Below are positions 24,614 to 32,843 of a DNA stretch of 36,917 nucleotides, piece after piece. The position numbers and the translations under genes were made by a program. This DNA comes from Bacteroidales bacterium. Its GTDB lineage: Bacteria > Bacteroidota > Bacteroidia > Bacteroidales > UBA932. The notes beneath the pieces were generated by a model. That model was given only the letters and a program-made list of their open reading frames with translations, made no database searches and had not been told where the DNA came from. The stretch is taken from positions 1 through 36,917 of the forward strand of contig JAFUDV010000059.1 of the NCBI GenBank assembly GCA_017464245.1. The letters run 5' to 3'. Each line of letters begins with the position of its first letter. The first letter of the stretch is position 1.

Positions 24614-25735
24614 ATGAGGGTCGCCATCCTGTCCAGTTTCTACCCCCTCAGGGGAGGCATTTCCCAGTTCAACGCGAGCCTGCTCGCGGGACTGGGAAAG
24701 TTGCACGATGTCAGGGCTTTCAGCTTCAAGCGGCAGTACCCTGAAATCCTCTTCCCCGGGAAGACGCAGTATGTGACCCCCGACGACGAGGCCGTTCCGG
24801 TGGAGGCGGAAGCCCTGCTGGACACGGCCAATCCTTTTTCTTACGCGCGCACGGCCCGCGCCATCCGCGCGTGGAAGCCGGACCTCCTCGTGATGAAATA
24901 CTGGATGTCGTGGTTCGCCCCGTCCCTGGGCTGGGTGGAGCGCCATGTCGGCGAGGGCTGCAAGGTGGTTCCGGTGCTGGACAACGTCATCCCCCACGAA
25001 CCCCATTGGTTCGACAAGCCCTTGACCCGCTGGTTCCTCCGCGGAGCCGACGGTTTCGTGACCATGTCGCAGAGCGTGACGGACGACCTGCTCTCCCTCG
25101 AGCCCGGCGCCCGCCATGTCCTCCTCCCCCATCCGCTCTACTCCCATTTCGGGGAGAAGCTTCCCCGGGCGGAGGCGGCCTCGGCCCTCGGCATCGACCC
25201 GTCGCTCAAGACCCTCCTTTTCTTCGGCCTCATCCGTGACTACAAGGGGCTGGACATCCTCCTGGAGGCCTTCCGCGGCCTTCCCGAAGACTACCAGCTT
25301 GTCGTGGCGGGAGAGCCCTACGGCTCCTTCGACAAGTACCGGGCGATCATCGACACCCTTCCCGGAAAGGACCGGGTGCACGTATTCCCGGACTATGTGA
25401 AGGATTCGGAGGTGAAGCGGTATTTCTCCGCGGCCGACGTGACCGTCCTCCCCTACCGGAGCGCCACCCAGAGCGGCATCAGCTCGGTCTCCTACCACTT
25501 CGAGGTTCCCATGATCGTCACCGACGTGGGCGGCCTCAGGGGCACCATCGGCGACCGCGGCACGGGAATTGTCGCTCCCCTCGCCGAACCCGGAGCCATC
25601 CGGGAGGAAATCCTCCGCTACTTTGCCGACGGGTCCATCCGCGAACGCTGCACCGAGGCCATCCGTCTCGAGAAGGAGCGCCTCTCATGGGACCGCTTCG
25701 CGGCCGGCCTCTCCGCCTTTGCGGAACAACTTTAA
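24614..25735 (+). CDS. Glycosyltransferase, GT4/GT-B fold
   Basis: A 373-aa predicted cytoplasmic glycosyltransferase. The N-terminal Rossmann half starts MRVAILSSFYPLRGGISQFN, with the glycine-rich GGI loop typical of GT4 acceptor domains. The C-terminal donor half includes LLFFGLIRDYKGLDILLEAF, LVVAGEPYG and the region around YRSATQSGISSVSYHFEVPMIVTDVGGL, where nucleotide-sugar contacts are expected. The donor and acceptor are unknown. Its place between an OmpH-like lipoprotein and a LysM protein suggests envelope glycan work, which is only contextual. Confidence 0.85.
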   Translation: MRVAILSSFYPLRGGISQFNASLLAGLGKLHDVRAFSFKRQYPEILFPGKTQYVTPDDEAVPVEAEALLDTANPFSYARTARAIRAWKPDLLVMKYWMSWFAPSLGWVERHVGEGCKVVPVLDNVIPHEPHWFDKPLTRWFLRGADGFVTMSQSVTDDLLSLEPGARHVLLPHPLYSHFGEKLPRAEAASALGIDPSLKTLLFFGLIRDYKGLDILLEAFRGLPEDYQLVVAGEPYGSFDKYRAIIDTLPGKDRVHVFPDYVKDSEVKRYFSAADVTVLPYRSATQSGISSVSYHFEVPMIVTDVGGLRGTIGDRGTGIVAPLAEPGAIREEILRYFADGSIRERCTEAIRLEKERLSWDRFAAGLSAFAEQL

Positions 25736-25747
25736 CGCAAGCTGACG

Positions 25748-27595
25748 ATGAAAAAATACCTTTCCCTCCTTCTCTGGACCCTCCTGCTGCTCGCGCCGGC
25801 GTCCTTCGCCGCCGCCCAGGAATACAGTCAGGTCCCCGTCACGGTCTCCAAGGAAAAAGTGCGCCTGAACGGGAGGATCTACTATTCCCATCCCGTCCAG
25901 GAACGCCAGACCCTTTTCAGCATCGCCAAGGTGTACGGCGTATCCGTGGAGGACCTGTACGCGGCCAACCCCGAACTCCGGGAGAACGGCCTCCAGAACG
26001 GAACGAGGATCCTGATTCCGGCCGAGGGAGTGTCCGCCCCGGCGGAATCCGCTCCCCAGGGCTACGTGGAGCACACGGTCATGTGGTACGAGGACCTCGA
26101 GGATATCGCGGCCCAGTACGGCGTGACGCCCCAGGAGATCATGGACTTGAACAAGATGAAATCCAGGAAGGTCACCAAGCGGCAGGTCCTGCGCATCCCC
26201 GTGAAGGGATCCGGCCTGGCGGCAGCCGCCCCGGTCGGGCAGGATCAGCCCAAGCAGGAGGAGAAGACGGTCGCCCCGCCCGAGGTACCCACCCTGGCCG
26301 ACCCGGTCATCTCCGATCCGGAGTACGCCACGGGGACCAGCTACAAGCCCCTGAAGGTGGACAAGATCAAGGTCAAGAAGGCCAAGGAGAAGGAAGTGGC
26401 CCCGCCGGAGATCCCGACGATCGAGGATCCCGTCATCGGCGATCCTGAACTGGCCGAGCCCGGCCAGTACCGGCCCGTCACGGTGGATCCGCTGACGGTG
26501 GATCCGGCCGCGAAGCTGGAGAAGGAAGAGGAGGAGGACGACAACATCTTCGACTGGCTGACCGGGAAGGGCAGCGTGGACCTCGCCCTGGTCCTCCCCT
26601 TCAACGCCGGCGGCAACTACAGCGAAACCAACATGGACTTCTACTCCGGCGTGCTCCTCGCCGTCCGCGACCTGCAGGCCGAGGGCATCAAGGTGAACCT
26701 GAACGTCTATGATTTCCAGGCCGGGCTTCCCTCCTCCTTCGAGCTGGGGAAGAACGACTTCATCCTGGGTCCGGTAACCGCCGCCGACCTTTCCTCCGTC
26801 CTGGACCGGGCCGGCGAGACGCCGGTCATCTCGCCCCTGGACCAGCGGGCCGCCACGCTCGGCGACACCCACCGGAACTTCATCCAGGTCCCGTCCGCCG
26901 CCGCCAGCCAGTATGAAGACCTGGCCGCCTGGGCGGCCGAGGGCCTCGGAAGGTCGGACCGCATCATCCTCGTTTCCGAGAAAGTGTCCGGCAGCACGGC
27001 TCCCGCCGTCGGCGTCCGGAACGCCCTCCTGGAAGCGGGCACCCCGTTCGAGGGGATCAGTTTCACCCAGGGTGAACTCCGCGCCCTGCCCGCCTCCCTG
27101 ACGGCCCTGCTCACCAAGGGCGGCGTGAACCGCATCATCGTCGCCTCCGAGAAGGAAGGCTTCGTCGCCGACCTCGTCCGCGACCTGGGCATCCTCCGCG
27201 GGCGCGGCTACCAGGTGGAGATGTACGCACCGTCCCGGGTCCGCACCTTCGACTCCGTGGAAGGAACCGCCTACCACCAGTGCGCCCTGCATATCTGCTC
27301 GTCCTACTTCGTGGACTACGCCGACTCCCGGACCCGTTCCTTCGTCCGTACCTACCGGGCGCTCTTCCGGACCGAGCCCAGCCAGTTCGCTTTCCAGGGC
27401 TACGATACGGCCCGCTATTTCGCCTCCCTCGCAGGCAAATACGGGAACCGCTGGACCAAGGCCCTCACCCGCGTGGACGGGAAAGGTCTCCACACGGACT
27501 TCCGCTTCGAGACCGCTCCCGGCGGAGCTTTCCACAACACGGCCGTCCGCCGCATCGTTTACCGCACCGACTACTCAACCGAACTCGACCGATAA
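25748..27595 (+). CDS. LysM protein with a periplasmic-binding (type 1)-like domain
   Basis: 615 aa, exported (signal peptide about 1-24, AAAQ). There are two LysM domains, about 45-91 (HPVQERQTLFSIAKVYGVS) and about 106-151 (HTVMWYEDLEDIAAQYGVT). A Pro-rich linker (about 170-260) holds two related segments. A domain resembling type-1 periplasmic binding or amino-acid receptor proteins follows, from about 276 to the end (VDLALVLPFN...FYSGVLLAVRDLQ). LysM should anchor it to peptidoglycan; the ligand of the binding-like domain is unknown. The family occurs widely in Bacteroidales without known function. The stop is 1 bp before trxB. Confidence 0.85.
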   Translation: MKKYLSLLLWTLLLLAPASFAAAQEYSQVPVTVSKEKVRLNGRIYYSHPVQERQTLFSIAKVYGVSVEDLYAANPELRENGLQNGTRILIPAEGVSAPAESAPQGYVEHTVMWYEDLEDIAAQYGVTPQEIMDLNKMKSRKVTKRQVLRIPVKGSGLAAAAPVGQDQPKQEEKTVAPPEVPTLADPVISDPEYATGTSYKPLKVDKIKVKKAKEKEVAPPEIPTIEDPVIGDPELAEPGQYRPVTVDPLTVDPAAKLEKEEEEDDNIFDWLTGKGSVDLALVLPFNAGGNYSETNMDFYSGVLLAVRDLQAEGIKVNLNVYDFQAGLPSSFELGKNDFILGPVTAADLSSVLDRAGETPVISPLDQRAATLGDTHRNFIQVPSAAASQYEDLAAWAAEGLGRSDRIILVSEKVSGSTAPAVGVRNALLEAGTPFEGISFTQGELRALPASLTALLTKGGVNRIIVASEKEGFVADLVRDLGILRGRGYQVEMYAPSRVRTFDSVEGTAYHQCALHICSSYFVDYADSRTRSFVRTYRALFRTEPSQFAFQGYDTARYFASLAGKYGNRWTKALTRVDGKGLHTDFRFETAPGGAFHNTAVRRIVYRTDYSTELDR

Positions 27596-27596
27596 G

Positions 27597-28520
27597 ATGG
27601 AACCGATCCGTTGCCTCATCCTCGGCGGAGGTCCCGCCGGATTCACCGCCGCCATCTATGCCGCACGCGCCAACCTCTCCCCCGTCCTGTACGAAGGGAT
27701 CCAGCCGGGCGGCCAACTGACCACGACCACCATCGTGGAAAACTTCCCCGGTTTCCCGGGCGGGGTGGACGCCAATACCCTGATGGATGCGATGCGCGAG
27801 CAGGCCAAGGGCTTCGGGGCCGACGTCCGCAGCGGCGTCGCCACGGCCGTGGACCTGTCGGAGCGGCCTTTCAAGGTCGTCATCGACGGGGAGAAGGAAC
27901 TCCGGGCCGACGCCCTCATCATCGCCACCGGCGCCACGGCCCGCTACCTGGGCCTTCCCTCCGAAGAGAAGTACAAGGGGGCCGGCGTTTCCGCCTGCGC
28001 CACCTGTGACGGATTCTTCTACCGGAAGCGCACGGTTGCCGTAGTGGGCGGCGGAGACACCGCCTGCGAAGAGGCCCTGTATCTTGCCTCCCTGGCGAAA
28101 AAGGTGTACATGATCGTCCGCAGGGACGTCTTCCGCGCCTCGCAGGCCATGCAGAAGAAGGTCTTCGCCACGGAGAACATCGAGGTCCTCTGGAACTGCA
28201 ACACGCAGGAAGTCCTCGGGGACGGGTTCGGCGTCACCGGCGCCCGCCTTCTCCGCAAGGATGGCACTGTCTTTGATATCGACATCGACGGATTCTTCCT
28301 CGCCATCGGGCACCACCCCAATTCGGAGCTCTTCGCGCCCTGGGTGGAAACGGACGGCAACGGCTACATCGTGACCGAAGGAAAGACCTCCCGCACCCGC
28401 GTGGAGGGCGTCTTTGCGGCCGGCGACGTCCAGGATTCCCAGTACCGGCAGGCCATCACCGCCGCCGCCTCGGGATGCGCGGCCGCCCGCGATGCGGAGA
28501 AGTTCCTGCTCGAGATTTGA
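27597..28520 (+). CDS. trxB: Thioredoxin-disulfide reductase
   Basis: NADPH- and FAD-dependent reduction of thioredoxin. 307 aa, the low-molecular-weight class. The FAD loop GGGPAG is at 10-15, the redox-active pair Cys134/Cys137 lies in ACATCDG, the NADPH loop GGGDTA is at 151-156, and the C-terminal FAD block is FAAGDVQDSQYRQAITAAASG. It begins 1 bp after the LysM gene and is followed 12 bp later by bamD. Confidence 0.97.
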   Translation: MEPIRCLILGGGPAGFTAAIYAARANLSPVLYEGIQPGGQLTTTTIVENFPGFPGGVDANTLMDAMREQAKGFGADVRSGVATAVDLSERPFKVVIDGEKELRADALIIATGATARYLGLPSEEKYKGAGVSACATCDGFFYRKRTVAVVGGGDTACEEALYLASLAKKVYMIVRRDVFRASQAMQKKVFATENIEVLWNCNTQEVLGDGFGVTGARLLRKDGTVFDIDIDGFFLAIGHHPNSELFAPWVETDGNGYIVTEGKTSRTRVEGVFAAGDVQDSQYRQAITAAASGCAAARDAEKFLLEI

Positions 28521-28532
28521 CATAAGCAACGA

Positions 28533-29423
28533 ATGACCATGAAGTTCAGAACGATCGTCCTCACCCTGGCCTGCCTCGCAGCGGCCTTCTCCTGCAAGTC
28601 GCAGTACGAGACCCTGCTCTCGTCCAACGACGTGGATGCCAAGTACCAGGCGGCGATGGACTATTTCAACCAGAAGAAGTACCTCAAGGCGGCCCAGCTG
28701 TTCGAGTCGATGGCCGTCCTTACCAGCGGCACCCCGCGGGACGACACGGTCCAGTTCTACTGGGGCCTGTCCAACTACCGCTACAAGGACTACTACACCG
28801 CGGAGTCCAACTTCGCGAAGTTCATCACCAACTACCCGCGCAGCCCGTTCACGGGCGAAGCCATCTTCCTGCGCCTGGACTGCCTGTACCGGGCCACTTA
28901 CCGCTGGGAGCTGGACCAGAATCCCACCCGCTCCTGCATCGCCGCCATCGTCCAGTACATGCAGGAATACCCGGCGGACCAGGAGCATCTGGACACCTGC
29001 CGGAAAATGCTGGACGACCTGTATGACCGGCTGGACCGCAAGGCCTTCGAGAACGCCCGCCTCTACTACAAGATGGAGGACTACCTCGCCGCCCGCGTCG
29101 CCCTGCGCAACGTCTTGAAGGACAATGCCGACAACCGCTACCGCGAAGACATCCTCTACTATACCGCGATGGCTTCTTACCATTACGCCCGGCTCAGCAT
29201 CCCCGCCAAGCAGCAGGAGCGCTATCTCACCTTCGCCGACGACTACCTGAACTTCATCGGCGAGTATCCCGAATCCAAGTACCGCCGCGAACTGGATGCG
29301 ATGTACCGCCGCTCCCAGCGCGCCCTGGGCAAGTACGAGGGGGCCGACGAAGAACTCGAGCTCAAGGCCGAGGATTTCGAGAAGGAGCGCAAGGCGCAGG
29401 AAAAGCAGTTGAAAAATAATTGA
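28533..29423 (+). CDS. bamD: Outer-membrane assembly lipoprotein BamD
   Basis: BAM-complex lipoprotein made of TPR-like helical repeats. 296 aa from ATG 28533 (MTMKFRT; ATG 28539 is the alternative). Lipobox AFSC with acylated Cys21. Helical repeats follow, including YQAAMDYFNQKKYLKAAQLFE and VQFYWGLSNYRYKDYYTAESNFAKFI, matching the first BamD TPRs. The C-terminus is a charged Glu/Lys helix. Its partner BamA is encoded on the other strand at 18977-21598. The next gene, rpoZ-like, starts 58 bp later. Confidence 0.93.
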   Translation: MTMKFRTIVLTLACLAAAFSCKSQYETLLSSNDVDAKYQAAMDYFNQKKYLKAAQLFESMAVLTSGTPRDDTVQFYWGLSNYRYKDYYTAESNFAKFITNYPRSPFTGEAIFLRLDCLYRATYRWELDQNPTRSCIAAIVQYMQEYPADQEHLDTCRKMLDDLYDRLDRKAFENARLYYKMEDYLAARVALRNVLKDNADNRYREDILYYTAMASYHYARLSIPAKQQERYLTFADDYLNFIGEYPESKYRRELDAMYRRSQRALGKYEGADEELELKAEDFEKERKAQEKQLKNN

Positions 29424-29481
29424 AACCTGCGGTGAAAAAGGGCAGTAATTATTAATGGAAACAAAAAAAGACCGATAAGAA

Positions 29482-29829
29482 ATGGACGCTAACAGCAAGA
29501 AGAAAGTTCCCCTGAACACCATTACCCGCGACATCAAGAACCTCGCCGCACCCACCGGCAATATCTACGAATCCGACGTCGTCCTGTACAAGCGGGCGAA
29601 CCAGATCGCGGCCGCCGAGAAGAAGGAACTCACCAAGAAGCTCGAGGACTTCCGCAACGACCGCGACACGATGGAGGAAGTGTTCGAGAACAAGGAACAG
29701 ATCGAGATCTCCAAGTACTACGAGCGCCAGCCCAAACCGGATCTCGTGGCCATCGCCGAGTTCGAGAACGGCGACCTGTACTACCGCAGGGCGCAGAGCG
29801 AGAACCAGATCGACATCAACGGCGAATAA
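29482..29829 (+). CDS. rpoZ: RNA polymerase omega-subunit-like (Rpb6-type) protein
   Basis: 115 aa. It resembles the Bacteroidetes form of the RNA polymerase omega subunit: PLNTITRDIKNLAAPTGNIYESDVVLYKRANQIAA, in which the latter half corresponds to the omega/Rpb6 helix that braces beta-prime. The charged C-terminal half (EEVFENKEQIEISKYYE) is longer than in E. coli omega. Assignment rests on remembered family pattern and on position after bamD, where this gene is found in Bacteroides. Its TAA stop overlaps the recN ATG by one base (TAATG). Confidence 0.8.
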   Translation: MDANSKKKVPLNTITRDIKNLAAPTGNIYESDVVLYKRANQIAAAEKKELTKKLEDFRNDRDTMEEVFENKEQIEISKYYERQPKPDLVAIAEFENGDLYYRRAQSENQIDINGE

Positions 29830-31484
29830 TGCTCCGGTCCCTCCACGTCGGAAACTACGTACTCATCGACTCTCTGGAAATCGGTTTTCCGGAGGGTCTC
29901 GTTATTATAACCGGACAGACCGGCGCCGGAAAGTCCATCCTGCTGGGCGCCCTGGAACTGGTGCTCGGGGGGAAGGCGGACGCCTCCCTCGTGGGCTCCC
30001 ATGGTGAGACGTGCGTCGTGGAAGCGGAATTCGGCGTAGATGGCTATGCCGCCCTGCAGGAGGTCCTCGTCCGGAATGACTTGGAGGAAACCGGCACCCT
30101 GACCATCCGGCGGGTGGTGAACCGTTCCGGACGTTCCCGGAGTTTCGTAAACGATGAACCGGTTCCCCTGCCCGTCCTGCAGGAGCTGTCCCAGCTGCTT
30201 GTGGACATCCATTCGCAGCACCAGACGCTCCGACTGGCCGACCCGTCCTTCCGGATGTCCCTGCTGGACCACTACGCCGGAAACGGAGACCGGCTGGCTG
30301 CCTGCCGCGTCGCCTGGGCGGCCTTGCAGGAGGCCCGGAAAGCCCTTTCCGAGGCCACCCGGCGCCTGGATTCGCTGAAAGCCGAAAAGGACTACAACGA
30401 AGCCCTGTTCCGCAAGCTGGACGAAGCCCGGCTCCGGGACGGCGAACTGGAAGAGCTGGAGGCCGAGCAGAAGCAGCTCGCCCATGCCGAGGAGCTCAAG
30501 GAATACCTCAACGCCTCGGAGGAGATCCTCGTCCCTTCCGACGACCGCGCGCCCCTCACCGCCCAGCTGAAAGAGGCCGGGAAGCAGCTTTCCCGCGCCG
30601 CCCGGTTCATTCCGGCCCTGGAAAGCCTGGGCGAACGGCTCGAATCCGCCCGGCTGGAACTGGAGGACATCGCGGAGGAAGTGTCGGAGACGAACGGAAA
30701 GCTGGACGTCTCCCCCGAAAGGCTGGAACAGGTGGAGGACCGGATGTCCCTCCTGTACGATCTGATGAAAAAGCATGGGGTCGCCACCGTCGCGGAGCTC
30801 ATCGCCGTCCGCGACCGCCTTTCCCGGGACATTACGGATTCCACGGCCCTGGAAGAAAAGGTGGAGGAACTCCGGAAGGAGGTCGATGCGGCCGCCAAGG
30901 CCTATGACCGGGCCGCGAAGGCCCTGGGAGACAGCCGGCGAAAAGCCTCGGAAGGGTTCGGAGCCGCCATCGTGGACTCGCTGGCCTTCCTGGAACTGGA
31001 CCACGCCGTTTTCTCCGTGGAAATCGCCGATGCCGCCGAAGGGCCTGCCGGACGCGACGCCGTCCGTTTCCTGTTCTCCTCCACCGGTAAGGCTCCGCAG
31101 GACCTCGCAAAAGTCGCCTCCGGCGGCGAACTCTCCCGTATCATGCTCAGCCTCAAGGCGATGATGGCCCGTTATACGGCCATGCCCACCCTGGTTTTCG
31201 ATGAAATCGACACCGGCGTATCGGGCAGTGCCGCCGACCGGATGGGGCAGCTGATCTGCCGGATGGGCGGGGACATGCAGGTGCTCGCCATCACCCATCT
31301 GCCGCAGGTCGCCGCCAAGGGACAGGCCCATTACCTGGTGACCAAGACGGACGACGTCACCTCCATCCGGCCGCTTGCCCCGGCCGAGAGGGTGCAGGAA
31401 ATCGCCCGGCTGCTCAGCGGCTCCGTCATCTCCGACGCCGCCGTCGCCAACGCCGAAGCGCTTCTCGGCATCTCCCTGTTTTGA
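29829..31484 (+). CDS. recN: DNA repair ATPase RecN
   Basis: SMC-like ATPase that acts early in double-strand break repair. 551 aa. The Walker A motif GQTGAGKS is at 29-36 (canonical RecN has GETGAGKS). Two coiled-coil stretches lie at about 150-240 and 270-360. The ABC signature VASGGELSRIMLSLK and the Walker B TLVFDEIDTGVSG are near the C-terminus, followed by VLAITHLPQVAAKG with the switch His. It is translationally coupled to rpoZ through TAATG and is the last gene of the run. The fur promoter overlaps its stop codon. Confidence 0.96.
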   Translation: MLRSLHVGNYVLIDSLEIGFPEGLVIITGQTGAGKSILLGALELVLGGKADASLVGSHGETCVVEAEFGVDGYAALQEVLVRNDLEETGTLTIRRVVNRSGRSRSFVNDEPVPLPVLQELSQLLVDIHSQHQTLRLADPSFRMSLLDHYAGNGDRLAACRVAWAALQEARKALSEATRRLDSLKAEKDYNEALFRKLDEARLRDGELEELEAEQKQLAHAEELKEYLNASEEILVPSDDRAPLTAQLKEAGKQLSRAARFIPALESLGERLESARLELEDIAEEVSETNGKLDVSPERLEQVEDRMSLLYDLMKKHGVATVAELIAVRDRLSRDITDSTALEEKVEELRKEVDAAAKAYDRAAKALGDSRRKASEGFGAAIVDSLAFLELDHAVFSVEIADAAEGPAGRDAVRFLFSSTGKAPQDLAKVASGGELSRIMLSLKAMMARYTAMPTLVFDEIDTGVSGSAADRMGQLICRMGGDMQVLAITHLPQVAAKGQAHYLVTKTDDVTSIRPLAPAERVQEIARLLSGSVISDAAVANAEALLGISLF

Positions 31485-31510
31485 ATTTTTCAAAATTAAA
31501 CCTATCTTTG
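31480..31510 (+). promoter_or_regulatory. Promoter of fur-like/NigD-like pair, apparently leaderless
   Basis: Perfect TTTG (31480-31483), 19 bp, TATCTTTG (31503-31510). The ATG is 6 nt past the box. The -33 box overlaps the recN stop codon. Confidence 0.8.
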
Positions 31511-31516
31511 TGACCC

Positions 31517-31975
31517 ATGGCCGCACAGAATCCATATCCCATGCCCACGCTGGACGAGTTCCGTACCCGTCTGAAGCGCCACGGTCTCAAGGCTACCCGC
31601 CAACGGCTGGTGGTGCATGAGGCCATGATGGCCCTCGGGCACGCCTCGGCCGACATGGTCACGGAAGAGATCCAGCAGCGCGGAGCCGTGAAGGTGACGA
31701 CTGCATCGGTCTATAACATCCTCTCGCAGCTGGCGGACCTGCGCATCTACAGCCGCCGGCTCAGCACCAACAACAAGATGTACTTCGACATCAACAGTTT
31801 CCGCCACATCCACCTGTATGACAAGGAGAACCACCGCTACCGCGATGTCGTGGACGAGGAACTGATGGAGCTCATCCAGTCGCACCTGAAACGCCGCAAG
31901 TTCAAGGGTTTCACCGTCGAGGACATCGACATCCAGTTCATCGCCCGTCCCACCCGAAAAGCCCGGAACGCATGA
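31517..31975 (+). CDS. Fur-family transcriptional regulator without cysteines
   Basis: 152 aa. It has an N-terminal winged helix (about 12-85) with the family pattern LKRHGLKATRQRLVVHEAM and the recognition helix TTASVYNILSQL. The C-terminal dimerisation and metal domain follows. The usual HHxH and CxxC elements are reduced to HIH and DKEN, and the protein contains no Cys at all, so the structural Cys4 zinc site of Fur/PerR/Zur is absent. Metal or peroxide sensing cannot be assumed. It overlaps the next gene by 4 nt (ATGA), so the two are coexpressed. Confidence 0.88.
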   Translation: MAAQNPYPMPTLDEFRTRLKRHGLKATRQRLVVHEAMMALGHASADMVTEEIQQRGAVKVTTASVYNILSQLADLRIYSRRLSTNNKMYFDINSFRHIHLYDKENHRYRDVVDEELMELIQSHLKRRKFKGFTVEDIDIQFIARPTRKARNA

Positions 31976-32637
31976 AAAGGATGGTTTTCCTCACGGTCCT
32001 GTCCCTCCTGCTTGCCGGCTGCTCCAAGCAGCAGCCCACGCAGTTATCGGGCATCGAGGCCGGCCTGCTGAAAGCCGGCGTCTTCACGACGGACAACGGG
32101 ACGACGATGCATATCGACGGAAACGAAGGCGGGTACGACCTCCTCACCGCCCGCCGGGTGCTGGTTTCCTACCAGACGCATCCGATTGCAGACCCCTCCG
32201 ACGTCACGATCGACCTGCTGGGTCTCTGGGACGCCGTCATGCCCGAGCCCGTACCGGAAGAGGGCGTCGAACAAGAGCCGGACGCTCCCGTCCACATCAC
32301 CGAGGCCTGGTTCAACGCAGGCTACCTGAACATCCTGGCCACCCATGCCGGCGATCCGGGCTTCACGGCCTCCTACTTTGTCAACGGCGGCGGTATCACC
32401 CTCCGCCTGCGCCGGGACGGAATGCCCGGGGAAGACAGCGTCAGCACTTTCCTCAGCATTCCCATGACGGATGCCGTAGCGGCCTATGACCGTTTCCGTA
32501 CATCCATGGGCCGGGAGGACCTGGAAGGCGAAATCCCCGTCACCCTTGTCTGGTCGTGGTACAGACAGACGACGGACGGTCCCTCGCAAGAAGTCATCCT
32601 GTACGAGAAGAAAGGAAGCTTCATCCGCTTTCACTGA
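31972..32637 (+). CDS. NigD-like lipoprotein
   Basis: 221 aa with a lipoprotein signal peptide (LAGC, acylated Cys17). An OB-like N-terminal part (ARRVLVSYQTHP) is followed by a beta-rich C-terminal domain with PVHITEAWFNAGYLNILATHAG, a pattern I associate with NigD-like proteins of Bacteroidales (unknown function). The insert EPVPEEGVEQEPDAP is acidic and Pro-rich. Overlap with the Fur-type gene suggests it is part of the same response. The family call is moderate; lipidation is clear. Confidence 0.7.
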   Translation: MKRMVFLTVLSLLLAGCSKQQPTQLSGIEAGLLKAGVFTTDNGTTMHIDGNEGGYDLLTARRVLVSYQTHPIADPSDVTIDLLGLWDAVMPEPVPEEGVEQEPDAPVHITEAWFNAGYLNILATHAGDPGFTASYFVNGGGITLRLRRDGMPGEDSVSTFLSIPMTDAVAAYDRFRTSMGREDLEGEIPVTLVWSWYRQTTDGPSQEVILYEKKGSFIRFH

Positions 32638-32665
32638 CATTTTTAGCGGATTTTTCCCCGTACCG

Positions 32666-32696
32666 CTTGCAAGGACCGATTTTTTTCGTACCTTTG
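32666..32696 (+). promoter_or_regulatory. Promoter of tRNA-His
   Basis: CTTG (32666-32669), 19 bp, TACCTTTG (32689-32696), 13 bp before the tRNA. Confidence 0.75.
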
Positions 32697-32709
32697 CATT
32701 CCCATACAT

Positions 32710-32783
32710 GGTGGATGTAGTTCAGCTGGTAGAGCATCGGATTGTGGTTCCGAGTGTCGTGGGTTCGAGCCCCATCATCCACC
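32710..32783 (+). tRNA. tRNA-His (GTG)
   Basis: Cloverleaf: acceptor GTGGATG/CATCCAC, D arm GTTC...GAGC, anticodon stem TCGGA/TCCGA with loop TTGTGGT (anticodon GTG), T stem GTGGG/CCCAT closing TTCGAGC. The gene encodes the His-specific G-1 (32710) opposite discriminator C73 (32783). CCA is not encoded. Confidence 0.96.
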
Positions 32784-32788
32784 CTCCC

Positions 32789-32818
32789 AAAAGCCGCCTT
32801 TCGCAGGTGGCTTTTTTT
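32789..32818 (+). terminator. Terminator of tRNA-His
   Basis: An 11-bp stem AAAAGCCGCCT/AGGTGGCTTTT with one G-T pair and a TTCGC loop, followed by further T. The next promoter box (32822) begins 4 nt later. Confidence 0.85.
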
Positions 32819-32821
32819 CGT

Positions 32822-32829
32822 TACCTTTG
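32822..32829 (+). promoter_or_regulatory. -7 box of the flavodoxin-fold oxidoreductase gene
   Basis: TACCTTTG, 14 bp before ATG 32844. The -33 position falls inside the tRNA-His terminator (TTTC, partial match). Confidence 0.6.
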
Positions 32830-32843
32830 CACAAACCATTCGC

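Noticed and set aside
29455-29478. A 7-codon mini frame (METKKDR) just before rpoZ, considered as a leader peptide.
   Set aside because: Too short, no attenuator hairpin, and no run of regulatory codons.
25685-29561. Two long open frames (about 616 and 698 codons) on the minus strand opposite the LysM, trxB and bamD genes.
   Set aside because: Low-information composition and overlap with well-supported plus-strand genes.
32638-32688. A terminator after the NigD-like gene.
   Set aside because: Only a 5-bp AGCGG/CCGCT pairing is visible, and the T runs do not follow a stable stem.
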